DNA of 64,000 bases from Brachypodium distachyon (taxonomy: Eukaryota; Streptophyta; Magnoliopsida; Poales; Poaceae): positions 43,366,650 to 43,430,649 of the forward strand of contig NC_016134.3 of assembly GCF_000005505.3 (NCBI RefSeq). Reading direction: 5' to 3'. A model generated the notes under the pieces. That model searched no databases. It was not told the DNA's origin and worked only from the letters and a program-made list of their open reading frames with translations. Below, in pieces: positions 30,467 to 47,000 of this stretch. The translations under genes were made by a program, and so were the position numbers. How positions within the stretch are numbered: position 1 is the stretch's first letter; every line of letters starts with the position of its first letter.

Positions 30467-31594
30467 ATGATGGTGGTCGACACGGTCAGCGCGAGCACCT
30501 CCTTCATCGCCCACCACCTGTTCGACCAGAGGTCCAAGGTCCTTGGATGCCGTCCCCTGGGGACCCGGTTCGCTGGCAGGCGGCTTGTTGCCCGGGTGAC
30601 CAGGCAGTTGTCGCCGGCGCGGCGCCTTGCGGACTGGCCGATCAGGGCGCTGGCGATTGGGGTGACTAAGGAGGCTAGCCCCCCAAGGAGGGAGTTCCGG
30701 GGGATCCCGGGGGACGGCGGTGATGACATCGGGGATGTTGGGGCGGCCACGAACCCTGCCCCGTCCTGGCCTCCGCGCAACAGGGCTGATGATCCCAACT
30801 TGCACAACCCTTTGCTCCGGCTGGAGCGGATGGGCTGCGGGTGGCTTGGCGTGATCTTTGAGTGGGAAGGGGTGATTGTCGAGGATAATACTGAATTGGA
30901 AAAGCAGGCATGGTTGACCCTTGCGCAAGAAGAGGGAAAGTCGCCACCTCTGGCATTTCTGCTCAAGAGAATTGAGGGGATGAAGACTGAGCATGCGATT
31001 TCTGAAGTTCTCTGTTGGTCCAGAGACCCCTCGGAGCTAAGGAGGTTGGCCTCACGGAAGGATGAGATACACTGCAACCTCCGTGGCGGCGCATTCTATC
31101 AGATGAGGGATGGCTCGAGGGAATTCATGAGCACGCTCGCCAATTACAAGATTCCTCTCGCTGTGGCCTCCACACGGCCACGGAAAGTTATCGAAGAAGC
31201 AATTGAAGCTGTTGGCGTGCGGAGCTTCTTTGAAGCTGTTGTGGCAGCGGAGGATGTGTATCGAGGAAAGCCCGACCCTGAAATGTTTCTATATGCTGCA
31301 CAGCTGCTAAGTTTCATCCCGGAGAGGTGCATCGTGTTTGGGAACTCCAACTCCGCGGTGGAGGCTGCGCATGATGCCAGAATGAAGTGTGTTGCGGTTG
31401 CAAGCAAGCACCCTGTCTACGAGCTTAATGCTGCAGACCTTGTGGTGAAGCAGCTCGATGAGCTGTCTGTGGTTGACCTGAAGAACCTCGCTGACATCGA
31501 TTCTCCAGAATTTGACATGGAACCTGAGCCAGAGATGGAGGAGGAAGACGCTCCCCCATCGACAGCGGTGGGCGTAGACGATTTGTTCTTGTAG
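30467..31594 (+). CDS. PYRP2: HAD phosphatase, PYRP2-type (riboflavin pathway), plastidial
   Basis: 375 residues in one exon. It matches the plant 5-amino-6-(5-phospho-D-ribitylamino)uracil phosphatase PyrP2 (At4g11570 type), which dephosphorylates a riboflavin precursor in plastids. Residues 1-60 are basic and Ser/Arg-rich, fitting a transit peptide. The HAD core follows: GWLGVIFEWEGVIVEDN (motif I region, about residue 125), VASTRPR (motif II), GKPDPEMFLYAAQLL (motif III Lys) and IVFGNSNSAVEAAHDARM (motif IV region). Motif I reads FEWEG where most HAD enzymes have FDxDG, so both acidic residues are Glu; from memory this also holds for the Arabidopsis protein. The C-terminus is acidic. ATG 30467 is followed by a second ATG. 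Confidence 0.88.
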   Translation: MMVVDTVSASTSFIAHHLFDQRSKVLGCRPLGTRFAGRRLVARVTRQLSPARRLADWPIRALAIGVTKEASPPRREFRGIPGDGGDDIGDVGAATNPAPSWPPRNRADDPNLHNPLLRLERMGCGWLGVIFEWEGVIVEDNTELEKQAWLTLAQEEGKSPPLAFLLKRIEGMKTEHAISEVLCWSRDPSELRRLASRKDEIHCNLRGGAFYQMRDGSREFMSTLANYKIPLAVASTRPRKVIEEAIEAVGVRSFFEAVVAAEDVYRGKPDPEMFLYAAQLLSFIPERCIVFGNSNSAVEAAHDARMKCVAVASKHPVYELNAADLVVKQLDELSVVDLKNLADIDSPEFDMEPEPEMEEEDAPPSTAVGVDDLFL

Positions 31595-32699
31595 GAGACG
31601 AACTTGTACATTTGATTGATCCCTCCTGCACAGATGTATGAATGATGATTTGTCATAGCGATCAGGAAGGGCTTATCCTTCTAATCTGTAGGCTGTGTTA
31701 TGTACATGCATGTATCTTTAGAGCTCACACAGTGTATATATATTTGAAAAAGAAAAAAAAGGGAACCGGATATACGTCAGGGCATCTAAACTGCAGTTCC
31801 TGATGTGATGTATAACTCAGATGGATATATGTCTATTTCCAGAAAAACAGAATCCCACATCTCACTTGCCTGTTCTATTTCTGCTTCCAACAGTTGGATT
31901 GTTTCCTCTTTTGTCAAATGATAGTCTTTCCATTGTTTAGAATTCTGAGGATCCACTTCAATATGTATGTCTCTGTGAATGGTACTGAAATAATATTGTC
32001 AAGGGTGATGACGGCAAGGTGATTATGCAAGCACTGAAAATACATCCAGTGCTTTGTTGCAATATCTGTTTTGCCTGTCGGATTCAGCAAACTGGTGAAC
32101 TTAGGTAGAGTTGGTGCTGCAGTCCAAACTAAACAATTGTGAGGCCAGCCACTGCGGTGCAATTGAGCATGACACAAATTCTAGAATTCCATCTTCAAAG
32201 CTGGTTTCTTTGGAGCTTTCCACTGCCATGGTGTTTTGATCCGATAGGACACTTAAAACAAACAAACAATGTTTAGGTATGGTCATTGGTTAGGTAGCAG
32301 CTGCCTTCATTTTGACCCAAGAAAGAATCTCTGAATCTGCAACTGCACTTGAGAAACTGTTTTGTTCGTTGCTGTGCTGGAGGAAGAAGCAGAGCAGGTC
32401 GCCATGGGCATGGCATGGCATGTGTGAGCTGAGCCGAGGGAGGCGAGGCCCAGTGCACTGCAGGGAGTGTCACATGCGCCCCACGTGCCAATCCAATCTC
32501 GCGCGCGTGCCTCCGCGGCATCCTGGCCGTCCGTCTGTCCTCCCACACGTGTCGGCACGCGCGCCGCAGCGTGCCAAGCCATAACCCCGCACGAGCGGAA
32601 CCCTAGCGAGCGTGCGTGCGTGTGTGGGTACTCTCGTCCTCTTCCCCGAGCCAGTACCACGGTCCACGGGCGGCGGAGTGGATCCGGACTGGCGGGGCG
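31595..32699. other. Spacer with a possible coding remnant
   Basis: 3' UTR of the HAD gene, then on the minus strand about 32252-31805 scattered peptide-like frames (SKETSFEDGILEFVS; DPQNSKQWKDYHLTKEE; QLLEAEIEQASEMWDSVFLE) broken by stops. They look gene-derived but I recognise no family. The region near 32450-32690 is the GC-rich promoter of the beta-amylase gene. Confidence 0.35.
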
Positions 32700-37243
<4,544 letters not shown>

Positions 37244-38027
37244 ATTGTTAGAGTGTTACATACATATATATACGAGTCATTCTAGTTGGCTCAGACCTTA
37301 TGGCTCTTCGGGAACCATCATATGCCATTTTGTCTTAAATAGGCAGTATTATTGGCTGATATTCGAGCTATTGAATCCAACAACGTCGCTCCATGATGTA
37401 AATCATAATTTTGCATATAGTAGCTGCCAAGCAGAAGGATCAGTGGGTTTATTTTGCCAAACGGTCACCCCACACCAGCATTGGGTCGTTCGTAGCCCTC
37501 TGTAAAAAGATTGAGGCGGTGCCAATGCTCAGACTTGCTGATGCTGTATTGCTGTTCTCTCACCTGATGCGCATGAGCAGCATACGTTCTTTATTTTATT
37601 TTTTTACTGATGAGCATAAGCGGCATCGTTAGGCTCTCCCGGTGTTTGTGTTATGTATTTTTGTTCTTGCAGAGGGATGCCAATGAGAATTTCGTTGTTC
37701 GAAAATTCCTCCTGTAATCAAGAAGTTAATAACATGTAATGGAATTTTGATTCTAAATCTCCCATATTTTCTGAGAATTAAAAATCTTTTGTTTATAGAT
37801 ATGGTGGGATAGGCCTTATAGGCTTCAATTCAAATTAAAGTATTTCTATTTGTGCATTTTTAACGCCAAATTAGTATCTTAAGGAGGCACAAGTAAAAAG
37901 TAAAATGGTACAGTACCAAAAAAATAATACAATGACGACCACAATAAATCAGCATTCTGTCAAAAGAATTTACAGCACAAGATGTTTAGCCAAAGAAAAC
38001 AAAGAGGAAAATTTACATGGTCTAGCG
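37244..38027. other. Convergent 3' ends
   Basis: 3' UTRs of the beta-amylase homologue (+) and the lipase gene (-). No other gene. Confidence 0.55.
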
Positions 38028-41000
38028 TCAGGAAGGAGGCGAGCTACGTAGCACGATCTGACCATCCTCATCCTTTTCGAACACACTCTCTATCAGGTCG
38101 TTCCAGCTCACCCGTGGTTGCCTGGACGCTGACGATGGGAAGCTCTCGCTCCTCTCCGGCCGTTCACCACCGAACGTGCCGTACGTCGATGGCGGCGACC
38201 GGATGCCCGTCACCGACAGTGTGGCGGCTCCGCGCAGTGCTGCCTTGTGCTCCTCCACGTGCACCGTCTCGTCCCGCTCCATCCGCTGCTCGGATGGCAC
38301 CAACATCGTGCTCTCCTTCTCCAGCATTAGCTGTTGATATGCACAGGGAGATGAGAACATTTTCATTATGATTCGTTCTTTTTACTCACTGAGAACTACT
38401 ATTACTACAAATAATGGAGCACCTATATCTGAATTCTGAATAAAATTTTATTTTCATTTTGCATTGTGACATCTCTACACGCTTACCACTTTCTACTCTA
38501 GATTGTGTACGATTTGGATCCAATACCTGCTTTACGACATGAGGTGTTTGACTCTGGATAGCATGCACCACTTGAAACAACTGAGTGCTAGATTGCACAT
38601 TTCTAAGTAGCAGAACATCAAAGGTACACTTCAGAAAACACAGAAGAAAAAAAAACAATTCCTTAAAGAGCAACGAGACAGCACAATTTTGTTTTATGTT
38701 AGTGAAAGCACAAGACTTACATCCAAAGCCTTCTGGGCTTCCCGCTCGATCCAAATAACAGCGTGATCCATTGTGGCGTTGCAGGAAAGAACTACATGCT
38801 CAAATCTACCATCCACTGGCACAGCTGTTTTGACCACCGGTGGATATCTTCCACATCTGCATTCATTTCACTAACAAACTATGATCATGACAATGTTGGA
38901 TGTCTCCATTAGTACAAATAGTAATATGAGTGCTAGGAAAAATATAAAATATATGTTCTGAAGAAAGCAGTGGCATGTTCAATAGAAGCATTTCACTGCT
39001 GACAACATGGAGGGGCAGATATTACACCATTACGGCATAAGTTCCCATCAGACAGTTGAGAATAGAGATGAATCATCAACACCACTACCATAATATTATC
39101 TCTACTTCAAAAATTTCTGAGGACCTCTATCACGAACCCATTTTGTAGCACTACGATGGTACATTGAAAGTTGTTATTTAGAGTTACTCAGCAACAATGC
39201 CATATTTCAGGTCCCACAAGTAGTTTTTTTTTTTGCATTCTAGGTCACGAATTACAAGAAGGTTACCTGAACATTTTTCTTTCCACAATGTGATATATCC
39301 GACCTGGTGCATAGAGCCTCCTTGGATCTTTTAACATAACATCTTCAGGTATGCAAGTGTCCTTCAAACATCTCAAACACAGGAGGCATGGCAGACTGCC
39401 CAAGAAGAGAAGATGGTCCAATTTTAAAATTGCTTGTACCCACACAGCTGGAAGGAAATAATCACATTGCATTCAACATACACGGTATCATAAGATAGCT
39501 AGTACAGTAAATAAGAACAGGAAATTGCCAAATAAGACCAAACACCCAAGAGGATTCGAATTCTTGCTATCAATCTATGGTTGATGGGCTTGCTTGCAGT
39601 TTACTAATACATTTGTTGCGTCCATGAGATAGTATTTCCTCCCTAACGTCATTTTATAACAAATCACTTATATTAGCTGCTAGCTGCAAGCCAGATGTAT
39701 AATTCAATAATTCTCCTGGGCCAACCTTAACAACCGAGGTGGACCGATATGACCGTTGGGCAATTGCAAATACGGCCTATATACGCGATGGGCCGCGGAG
39801 GAATACTAAAAGAGGGCTCACCCGAGATTGCTTCTTGCGAATCTGGACGCCTCGCGATACCGTGCGGCGAGACGCACAGGTGCCGTTCGGCATTATCGCA
39901 CAGGCTTTCCCTTTTATACACACACCAGCCAGCAGACCATCAGCCTCCTCCTTCCTCATCCACACCCGCTCTCTGAAGAAAAAGCACGAGGAGACAAGAC
40001 ACGAATGATGTAAGATTCCTTTCACAGTGCTATTTTAATCAGGTCTTGCATGCGCAGGCATGCCAAGCAACAACGGAGTATCTTTCTCTGCCCCTTCACT
40101 GCTCCTGCAGCTGACAAAGAGGGAAGAAAAGAAGTAGGCAAAGGGGACAGGACTGACTAGAGGTTAAGTAAGAAACGCACCACCTAAATTTCATGTGATC
40201 ATGCATCTGTAATAGAGAATTACTACTAATGAAATACGAAGACTGTTGTTCTTCACTGAGGGAAAGAAGTGTGATGGATGTAAGCTTTTTGGCGCCAAAA
40301 TGATGTGCAAAGAAGCTTTAAGACGACAGCAATACGTCACTGAGCTTTCTTACTCTTCTTTCATCGAAATGTATGTACTGGATGTCCACACCAACTTTAT
40401 ACATAACGGACAGTCCTGTTCTTTTTTGGCGGGGAGAATGGTCCTGTTTTTTTTCTGCGGGTTTTGAACGGTCCTGTTCTTACCATAACGCCCATTTTTA
40501 TTTCGAAGTTAGTGCTTGGTAGGTACAGCAGGGACAACTCCAGTACACATCTATGCAATTACTTTACCAACAATCATTAAAAGAAACAAGTTCAGATATA
40601 TTTTTTAGTCGCAGTTCCAAGCTTTGTTGCGTTAAAAGTTCATTTCAATGGAGTTGGAGATCATCAATTACTAATCAAACATTACGAGTTAGGACATGAA
40701 ACGCATTGGGCTAGTGGTAACAGCATTATGACTGCACGCTGTTAGAAACCGATTCGTATACGTGTCCTAATCTTAGTCGTGTTGTACATGTAACTGTTGG
40801 TCCTTTTTATATACGAGATATGTGGAGGCTCTGTCCCACACAACCCTAAATCATATTTTGGTATCAGAGCCAAACTCGTTTCCGTCTCTACCTGCATACG
40901 TGAAGTGCCCTGCCCGCGTGCGTACGTGATCGCCTCTGCCCAGCTGCTCGCGTGAGCTCTGCCCAGCAGCTCGCGCTCGTCGGCCCCGTTATTGCCCCGC

Positions 41001-44000
41001 CGGCTACCACCGCCACCACCGCTACCGTCGTTCCCGCCATCGGCGTGCGACTCGACTGCAGCAACTTCCCTCTCTGGCGGACGCTCGTCATCACCAACCT
41101 CTCCGGCGCCTCCCTCCATGGCTTCCTCGACGGATCGGCCGCTGCGCCGGCCAAAACCGTCACCGAGGGCACCGGCAACACTGCCACAACCGTGGCTAAT
41201 CCCGAGTAACTCCGGGAGTAGCAAACGGAAAAACCGACTCGTCAAAGACCACGTCTCGCGAGACATAGATACGTCCTGTAGACCGATCTAGGCACTTATA
41301 CCCCTTATGCATAGGACTATACCCGAGGAACACACACATCGTCGAACGAAACTCAAGTTTGTGCGAATTATACTTGCGCAAACTAGGCCAACACGCACAA
41401 CCAAAGATGCGGAGAAACGAATAATCTGGTGGAGTTTACGGCAGATTGACGTCAGTAATGCCTTCCTTCATGGTTTTCTCTCGGAGGATGTCTACATGCA
41501 GCAACCGCCGGGGTTTGAGGATGAACGTTTTCCCTCTCATGTGTGCAAGTTGCAACGAGCTCTTTATGGTCTCAAACAGTCTCCTCGTGCATGGTATGCC
41601 CGTTTGAGTGCTCGTCTCGTTCAGCTTGGTTTTGTCTCATCAAAGGCCGACACGTCTCTTTTCCTCTTCGATCAGCATGGTGTGCAGATTTACATGCTCG
41701 TGTACGTGGATGATATTGTGATCATTGGGTCTACGACAGCTGCAGTGGATGGTCTTGTTAAATCTCTTGCTGACAGCTTTCCGATCAAGGATCTAGGTAC
41801 CCTTGAGTACTTTCTGGGTCTTGAAGCGTCCTACAATTCAGGGGGCATGACATTGACTCAACGAAAGTACGCGTTGGATCTTCTTCATCGTGTGAGTATG
41901 GAGAATTGTAGACCCACTTCGACACCATTGGCTACCACCGAGCGCCTGGCTCATGAGACTGGAACACTACTGGGTCCTGAGGATGCTACCAGGTATCGCA
42001 GTATCGTTGGAGGTTTGCAGTATTTGACTCTCACTCGTCCAGATTTATCCTTTGCTGTCAACAAGGTGTGTTAGTATCTATCAAAGCCGACTGACGTGCA
42101 TTGGGAAGCAGTCAAGCGTATATTGCGCTATGTCAAAGGGACTCTTAGCATGGGATTGAGGATACGGAAGTCTCCATCTACTGGCGTGAGTGTTTTCACG
42201 GATGCGGATTGGGCAGGATGTATTGATGACCGCCGATCCACCAGTGGCTTTGCTTGTTTGTTGGCTCAAATATTATTTCGTGGAGTGCCAAGAAACAGCC
42301 TACAGTCTCTAGATCTAGCACAGAGGCGGAGTACAAAGCTTTGGCGAATGGTGCTGCTGAAGCCATCTGGGTAGAATCACTGCTCAAGGAGCTAGGCGTG
42401 TCACAACAGCGAACCACCATCTTATGGTGTGATAACATTGGGGCTACATATCTGACGGCAAATCCAGTCTTTCACGCACGGACCAAGCACATAGAGATCG
42501 ACTTCCACTTTGTGCGAGAGCGCGTTGCTTCTGGAGCTTTAGACGTCAGGTTCATCTCGACGAATGACCAACTAGCTGATGTATTTACTAAACCAGCTAC
42601 ACGACAGATGTTAGACCGGTTCCAATCCAATCTGAACCTTGTATGTAGTAGTAGTTCAGATTGAGGTGGAGTGTTAGAAACCGATTCGTATACGTGTTGT
42701 ATACGTGTCCTAGTCTTAGTCGTGTTGTACATGTAACTGTTGGTCCTTTTTATATACGAGATATGTGGAGGCTCTGTCCCACACAACCCTAAATCATATT
42801 TCACGCCACTACTAGCTCAATTCTGAAGCCTTTATCTGAAAACAAGAGAGCTCAGTTCTGGACCCCTGATTACTGTCGCAATGGACATGTATTTGACCGC
42901 CTTAACTAACCTGATCACGATGGTTCAAGAAAACATTCTATGCCCCATGACTTGTACTGATAATTAATTAAGTCTACCAAAAATTTCCCATGGACCATCC
43001 AGATCCAAGTCGATCATACAGTGCATGATTCCATTGATTTGGGTCAAGGACTTTGGTCAATGGTTCAGAGGGGCCAGCAGGACCAGGGAAGGGTCCGGGC
43101 AAGTGGCCCAGCTCCAGCCATTGCTCCTCTTCCTCATACCTGAGACACTTACACTCCTGTATACTATGCCAATGGCACTTGGAAGCTGCTGCTAAGCATT
43201 ATTACTTCCTCCGTCCGGTTTTAGGGGGCGTAAATTTTGAACGGTTTCATCCAGATTTAGCAGGCGCATTTGCACTTGCGGCAGTTGCAAGACCAAAATG
43301 TCCCTCCGTACTGCACTCGTGCATGCTTGCTTGAATTGATTTATGCTACCTTCCCGAGGTGGCGGTTCTTCTCTTCCCCATGCACGGGATTTAAATATGG
43401 CTGCACGCGTGCGTGTGGGCGGATTTTCCTCTCGTCTCAATTGGCCGCCAAAGATTGCGTCCCATCGACCGACCCCACACGGGCCTGCGCGCGAGGGCAA
43501 TTTTGTCCGCAGCTGTGCTCTTGGTACGCGCGAAAAAACAAACGCACGGAGGGAGTAGTAAAGAAAGTGAACCGTGCATTGCTACTTGCTAGTGAGTAGC
43601 GACTAATTAAACAAAAAGTGCCTTTTTTTGCCCCCCCCCCCCCCCCCTATTTCAACCATCATATCTCTTCATAGGACATATGCATGTAGGGCAAGTTAAG
43701 CCAAGTGCGGTTCCAAGAAAAGAAGAGTTGAAACTCACTCGAAAGGGAGGCCATACAAGAGTCAGTGAAATGAGTAAACAATTTTTGGTGAATAGTGTGT
43801 AAGCAAAAGGCTTTATCCGATGCGGTGGCCACTTGGGTTAGATGATCAAGTCCAACAACCACAACACTTTCATGAACAGTGAGTACAGTTACTAACGAAC
43901 AGAAGGTCTGCTGGTGTGCTTAATTTCAGTAATTTGGATTAGCGTGACAAAGTGCTCATGCTTATGTGGGTCTCAAAGTAGAAGAAACGGAAATAGTGTT

Positions 44001-47000
44001 TTCAACGGCGATGTGGAGCGTGTGGGGTCAGTGGATGGAGCCGAGGCTCAGCCAGCCGACAAGGGCGCACGCGCTGCCGCGAGGGGGAGGCGCACACGGG
44101 CCAGGGAGGCGGGCCCCGTGATCTCGAAGGGCCTAGAGAACATCGCTGGCCCATGGGACCGTCTTCCTGAGCAACCAAGATTCTCGGTGCCATCTCACTC
44201 GTGCAATGTGCTGCTAGTACTTCGAGTTCAACGGCCGAGTGGATGTGTCCAGAAGATCTTATGTTCTCACTCGTCCCGACTCTGTTTATGTGTGCTAAGT
44301 ACGTCACACGTTTCAAAGAGCCCAACTAACCCAACTAGTAGCTGCAATAAAAATGGTTGTGTGCATCTATTTATGCAAAGGCCGGGAATTTCTTTTTTCC
44401 CTTTTCAAAAATAAAAATAAATAACTAGGAGCTGCAATGCCGCCGGGTGAATTAGAACATTTCTAGCAGATCGTTTAAAATGCTGGTCCTTAAAGCCGTT
44501 TACGTTACCTAAAAAACGTTTTAAGGTTTTGATTTGGTCCAGACAAGACAAATACCTAAAATGAGTATCGTAAATTCAAAAAAAAAAAGCATGTTCACGC
44601 TAGAATTTGAACACACAAAGAGCAACAACTGTAGTTCATCATCACAATTCATACGTTTGATGAACATCAACCTAAAATGTAAACATATGCAAAAGATCCG
44701 AGCTCACTGGAGCCTTCGGACTTGGACCACCGGCTCACTCCGAATCAGAGTCGAAGGAGATATGGATAAGCGTTTGGAACCACCACCGTGCGCCACACTC
44801 CCGTGCTCCTTATTTGGGACAAACGGACATCTCAGCCCAAGAAACAGGTTTCAATGGGCTACCGAAACAGACAAAATTATCTTTCTGTCTGGACATATCC
44901 CCAAACTTGCCCCAAATTTGGGGGAGAAATAGGGTGTCCGTTCGTCCATTGTCCGGGGCCTGGCCCACGGCCTTTTTCCCTTCCTCCTCCCGAACTAGCT
45001 CGATCCCTTCTTCCCCCACGCCTGGTTCCTTCTCGCGTGACCTGCCGCCATGGAGGAGAAGCGGGGGTCGAGGCGCCTCCCGTCGCAGCCCCTCGCCCTG
45101 GCGCCATGGACGGAGCGGCGAGGCCGTCCACTGCGTCCCGGCGGCTTCCTTCGCCTACCCGCGCCCTAGCCCCCATGGACGGGGCGCCAAGAACCTCCGG
45201 GCTGCTGTTGTCCACGCCGGCGCCGCCTGGCGCCTCCCCGCGCCCTAGCCGCACTGGACGGCTTGCCGAGAAGCTCCCCATTTGCTGCTGTCCACGCCGG
45301 CGCCGCCCGTTGCCTCCTCGCGCCCTAGCCGCCATGGCCGGCACGCCGAGAAGCTCCGCACTTGCCCTTGCCCACGCCAGCGCAGCCGTCACAGGGAAGA
45401 AGACCTCAATCGATTTTGCAGTGGTCTATCTCTTTTGAAGCTATACTATGTGCTATCTATTTTGAAGCTGTACCATAGCTCCTAGAAAAAGCTATACCAT
45501 ATCCATGGAGCCCTATCTGTTGTTGATTTCTTGAGCTGCCCGGCCACTGAAAAAATCTTCAGTTCAGAAAACATGGCCACTGAAAAAAGCTCCAGTCCTA
45601 TTATGTCTTTTCTTATCATATTCTTATTAATGATATGTTGGTTTTGAAGCTACATATGTGACAAATGTGATTTCTGGATTTATTTCCTGGCCTCCCAATG
45701 TTCTTGTCAAATACAAAATGTTCATTTGAAGCTATATACTCCAGAAGAGTTGAAGAGACATTCGTAGAGTTCAGTTCTGGAGCTTCAGTTCAGAGAGCTT
45801 ATCCTTGTCTTATATACAGTATGTGAAAAAAGAGAGGTTCAGTTGAGTTCAGAAAACTTCAGAATTTACCCAAAGTATGCATGTGTATTGTGTGCAAATA
45901 GCAGAAAATGCAAAAGAAGTCCACGTAGATGTCCGTCTGGGGGACGCTGTTGGGTGATGAGGGCGGACACCGGACACATGTCCACTTGCTCTCCCAAACG
46001 GACAAAAAGAGGACATTTGGGAGAGATTTTTGGGGGATCCCATTGGAGATCCTCTTAGACTCGCAGACGCCCCGCGCGAGCTCCTCATCGTCGAACCTCT
46101 AGCAATGATCTCCCGCAGACATCCGGATGGAGACCGGGACCAAACGCTCCTCTTCGACTCTTCGTCAGCGAAGTCGGTGTGTTGACGGTGCGTCGCGTCA
46201 GCGGGCGGCGGTCTAGGAGCTCTCCGGCTCTGGCTTCGGCTAGTGGGCCGGTCCATATGGGCGATGGCTCAGGTAGGTGCAGGGGATCCGTGTCCAAATC
46301 AAATGCTTATCGGGTGGGCCGCTTCCTTCCCACCCGATACAGTCCCCCACAACTACACCCCAACCCACCCATCGACCCTGATACAGTCAACAGCACCTCG
46401 CCGCGGCCGCCCCTCCTGCAGCGTGATCCTGCCGCCGACGACCTTGGGTTCCCGCCATAGCCTCCCCGTGTAGATCCGTCGCCGCAGCATCGTCTGGAAT
46501 TGAGCGGCGCAGCGAATCTCGACCTCAACACGCAGCCGTCGGGTGAAGCTCGGGGCAACGGCTGCCATGGCCACCACGGTCGCCATAGGTCCACGTCGAC
46601 GACGATGTATACGTCATCATGGCTGCCACAGGCTTGAGTATGCCGATGCCGAAGCCGACGAGCAGGAGCTCGCCATGGCCACCACTGTCGTCCGCCCATC
46701 CGTCGCGCCCCCTCCTCTGGCTACTGCTGCTGCTGAGGCGGCGGCATCGTACTACGGCGACGACAAGCTCGGGGAAAGGGATGACGACTTGGAGGCTCAA
46801 GACGAGATCCAGGTCGTTCAGCGCCGCCTCGTCCTTCTCCGGGGAATTTCCTCGCCCCAGTATAAATTATGGGGAAATTCCTCGCTGGCTTGGTGCGGGA
46901 TGCGGACGAGGGTGACGGACGGCGCGTGCCTCGGCAGCGACGAGATCTCCCGATGTGGAGCATCCCTCCTCCAGGGCCTTGGTCTCGGTGGCAGTGCCGT

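Larger units (their letters stand above)
40740..42801 (+). mobile_element. Deleted Copia LTR retrotransposon (short LTRs)
   Basis: LTRs 40740-40858 (119 bases) and 42672-42801 (130 bases, with an 11-base internal duplication), beginning TGTTAGAAACCGATTCG. Target duplication CACGC at 40735-40739 and 42802-42806 is perfect. Primer-binding site TGGTATCAGAGC starts at 40859; a purine tract precedes the 3' LTR. The inside is only 1.8 kb: a gag piece, an inverted pol fragment, then reverse transcriptase and RNase H. Protease and most of integrase are missing. It lies in intron 2 of the lipase gene, in opposite orientation. Confidence 0.92.

Noticed and set aside
30193..31077. 294-codon minus frame
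   Set aside because: Antisense to the PYRP2 coding exon; no family similarity.
38028..39472. Separate small genes at 38.0-38.4 and 39.3-39.5 kb
   Set aside because: Peptides and splice phases show they are exons 5 and 3 of the lipase gene starting at 52008.
44788..45438. 216-codon Pro/Ala-rich plus frame
   Set aside because: Open frame arises from the imperfect 80-95-base tandem repeat; no known family.
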